Part shown: piece after piece, positions 62,246-64,000 of the stretch
Layout of the letters: each line of letters opens with the position of its first letter
Position numbering within the stretch: position 1 is the stretch's first letter
Assembly: GCA_021159005.1 (NCBI GenBank)
Contig: JAGGSN010000195.1
Coordinates: 1 to 64,000 of the forward strand
Direction: 5' to 3'
Origin: Candidatus Zixiibacteriota bacterium
GTDB taxonomy: Bacteria > Zixibacteria > MSB-5A5 > UBA10806 > 4484-95
Length of the DNA stretch: 64,000 bases
Notes under the pieces: generated by a model
What the model saw: only the letters and a program-made list of their open reading frames with translations
The model's database searches: none
Told to the model about the DNA's origin: nothing
Program-made: the position numbers and the translations under genes

Positions 62246-64000
62246 ATGTTAAAATATGTAGTTAGCATAGTGATTTTGTTTTCTATAGCCGCTTACGGAG
62301 ACGGTTCGACATTATATGTTCCCGATCAGGTTGACGGCAGGATAATAAATCAAAAAAGAGAAGTTCAGCAGAAACCGGAACAATTGCGGTCTATGGTTTC
62401 GCAGAAAAACCTTCTGGGAATCGATAGAGACAAGCCGTTCGGTCTGCCGAAAAAGACTGATGGCGTTCCGATGGCTTCAGCCTATGACCATGATACTTTA
62501 AACGTATTATGCCTTAAAGTGGAATTTAAAACCGATAGCGATCCGACAACAACTGGCAATGGCAATATTGACCTTCGCACACTCGATGAATTTTTCGAAG
62601 ATGAAGGACATAAATTCGATCCGGCGCCGCATAATTCTTCTTATTTTAATGCTCACATGACTGCCCTGAATCGATACTGGAAAAATGTTTCGGATGGCAA
62701 TGTCTTTTTAACCTGGGATATTTATCCGGAGGATGAAGCGGCAGCTTTCAGATTGCCGGATTCGATGGCATATTATAGCGGTAGCGGACCCTGGGCTGAC
62801 TCTTCAGTGGCTGAACAACTCGTTCATTTTGTTCATGATGCGCTCAAATTAGCTGACACAACTGCGCCGGAAATTGATTTTGCCCGGTATGACGCTTACT
62901 TAATTTTCCATGCTGGCGCCGACCAACAGAATAATTTATACTTTGTTGAGGATACCCCTAATGATCTCTGGACTGGCTTTTTGTGGACTACCGATACTAT
63001 CTGGGTTGATGATAGTACGCATGCTATTACTGAGGTTACCATGATGCCGGAAACAGCCTCGCAAGACAACCGGGTTACTGTAATAAATTCAGTTATGGCT
63101 CACGAGTTTGGCCATCAACTTGGCTTGGTGGATCTTTATAATACTTCCTGTTTCCTGACCACTATCGGTGATTTTTCCCTGATGGACAATAACGGTGCCT
63201 CGACTGTACTGGAACTGGGCGAAGCCGGTCAATATTCCGCTTTAGTTTCAGGCGTTATTCCGGTTTACCCGGAAGCCTGGTCGCGAGCTTATCTCGGCAT
63301 ATCAGGGGTTAGAGAAATAACCAATGACACTAATATCGTAATTAGCGCCGCCGAACAGCTTCATCATGATAATGAAATAGTAAAAGTTCCGATTTCGGAT
63401 ATGGAATATTTTCTAATTGAAAATCGCCAGACAAGAACGGATTATAGAAACTCCAATACTGATACGCTGTATATACGCGCCGATTCGACAACCGGCGTGA
63501 TATTGGGACCGGAATACGGTTATCGCTACGGGGGAGAGCTCATCACTTTCGATAGTTTCGAATATGATGTGCTTATTCCCGGTGATGGCATGCTTATCTG
63601 GCATGTTGATGAGGCTGTCGCTTATATGAATCACTCCGGCTACGGGCAAAACTTCCTGATGAATACCCTTCAATGGGACCCCAACCGCCGTTTTGTGTCG
63701 CTTGTCGAGGCTGACGGCATCATTGATTTCGGCGGCAATTATGTTTCGTGGGGCTATTACGGTTCGGATGCCGAGTTTTTCAAAGTTGGCAATAATACCG
63801 AACTGACGCCATCGACACAACCCAACAGCCGCTCGAATCTCGGCGCTAATACGCATATTTCCATTACTGATATATCTGCCTCGGATACAATCATGAATTG
63901 CAATATAAGTGTAGATTGGCATCTGCCTGGCTTTCCAATGATGTGCTTTCCTGATGTCGGTTTTGGCAATGGCGGTTTGATGGCTTTGGATATCGATGCG
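62246..64000 (+). CDS. M6-family secreted metalloprotease, truncated by window end
   Basis: The first 585 residues of a longer protein; the frame is open at the last base. Residues 1-19 form a signal peptide (LKYVVSIVILFSIAAYG). The zinc site is HEFGHQLGLVDLYN (H-E-x-x-H-x8-D), typical of M6 immune-inhibitor-A-like peptidases, and IPGDGMLIWHVDE plus MEYFLIENRQ are further M6 marks. It begins 11 bp after the PorV-like stop with a weak ribosome-binding site (GGATGTGTTG). It is probably a cargo of the type IX system; the tail needed to confirm this lies beyond the window. Confidence 0.88.
   Translation, partial: MLKYVVSIVILFSIAAYGDGSTLYVPDQVDGRIINQKREVQQKPEQLRSMVSQKNLLGIDRDKPFGLPKKTDGVPMASAYDHDTLNVLCLKVEFKTDSDPTTTGNGNIDLRTLDEFFEDEGHKFDPAPHNSSYFNAHMTALNRYWKNVSDGNVFLTWDIYPEDEAAAFRLPDSMAYYSGSGPWADSSVAEQLVHFVHDALKLADTTAPEIDFARYDAYLIFHAGADQQNNLYFVEDTPNDLWTGFLWTTDTIWVDDSTHAITEVTMMPETASQDNRVTVINSVMAHEFGHQLGLVDLYNTSCFLTTIGDFSLMDNNGASTVLELGEAGQYSALVSGVIPVYPEAWSRAYLGISGVREITNDTNIVISAAEQLHHDNEIVKVPISDMEYFLIENRQTRTDYRNSNTDTLYIRADSTTGVILGPEYGYRYGGELITFDSFEYDVLIPGDGMLIWHVDEAVAYMNHSGYGQNFLMNTLQWDPNRRFVSLVEADGIIDFGGNYVSWGYYGSDAEFFKVGNNTELTPSTQPNSRSNLGANTHISITDISASDTIMNCNISVDWHLPGFPMMCFPDVGFGNGGLMALDIDA

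Overview
The window reads as one chromosomal stretch of an AT-rich, Gram-negative anaerobe. Lipid A/Kdo genes (lpxK, waaA and an acyltransferase) show an outer membrane. A PorU/PorV-type sortase and barrel pair, plus two secreted proteins with type IX-style C-terminal sorting tails, place it in or near the Fibrobacteres-Chlorobi-Bacteroidetes superphylum. A Zixibacteria-like lineage is my best guess, but that is inference and not proven here.

Layout. (1) 1-2850: an acetyltransferase, then the collapsed remains of a multiheme cytochrome / CusB / CusA neighbourhood, joined by deletions and cut off at a dispersed palindromic repeat. (2) 2906-10575: a nitrosative-stress / nitrogen-oxide reduction unit: Crp/Fnr regulator, hybrid cluster protein, dicluster ferredoxin, outer-membrane porin, octaheme HAO-family cytochrome and a NapC/NirT-type membrane cytochrome. 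(3) 10697-23127: a large oxygen-defence island: PerR/Fur regulator, AhpC, Tpx, superoxide reductase, ferritin, several rubrerythrin-like proteins, flavodiiron protein, rubredoxin, cytochrome bd oxidase and an exported MsrB-MsrA fusion. Within it a peroxiredoxin carries in-frame UGA exactly at the peroxidatic Cys position, followed by a SECIS-like hairpin. At the far end of the same island lies selC, the selenocysteine tRNA, with an unusual bulged acceptor branch. Together these make a selenoprotein peroxiredoxin very likely.

(4) 23307-31152: a lipoprotein, two secreted sorting-tail proteins and a membrane protein that fuses TPR repeats, PAS, a sigma-54 activator ATPase and a Fis-type HTH. (5) 31450-40800: IS3 remnants, an error-prone dinB-dnaE2 pair, a Kef-type antiporter, two small uncharacterised genes, and many short hairpin repeats. 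(6) 40802-53275: a degenerate Fic-like protein, an ABC-F ATPase, a multi-pass glycosyltransferase-like protein, a RloA/RloB-type presumed defence pair, and a tightly overlapping chain LPLAT-waaA-lpxK-nadB-guaA. (7) 53578-64000: a DUF554 membrane protein, a class II aldolase, and the porU / porV / M6-protease secretion locus, with the last gene running off the window.

Two themes stand out. One is a selenium-dependent peroxide defence embedded in an anaerobe's oxygen island. The other is several families of short palindromic intergenic repeats, some with compensatory stem changes, that also mark the edges of decayed genes.
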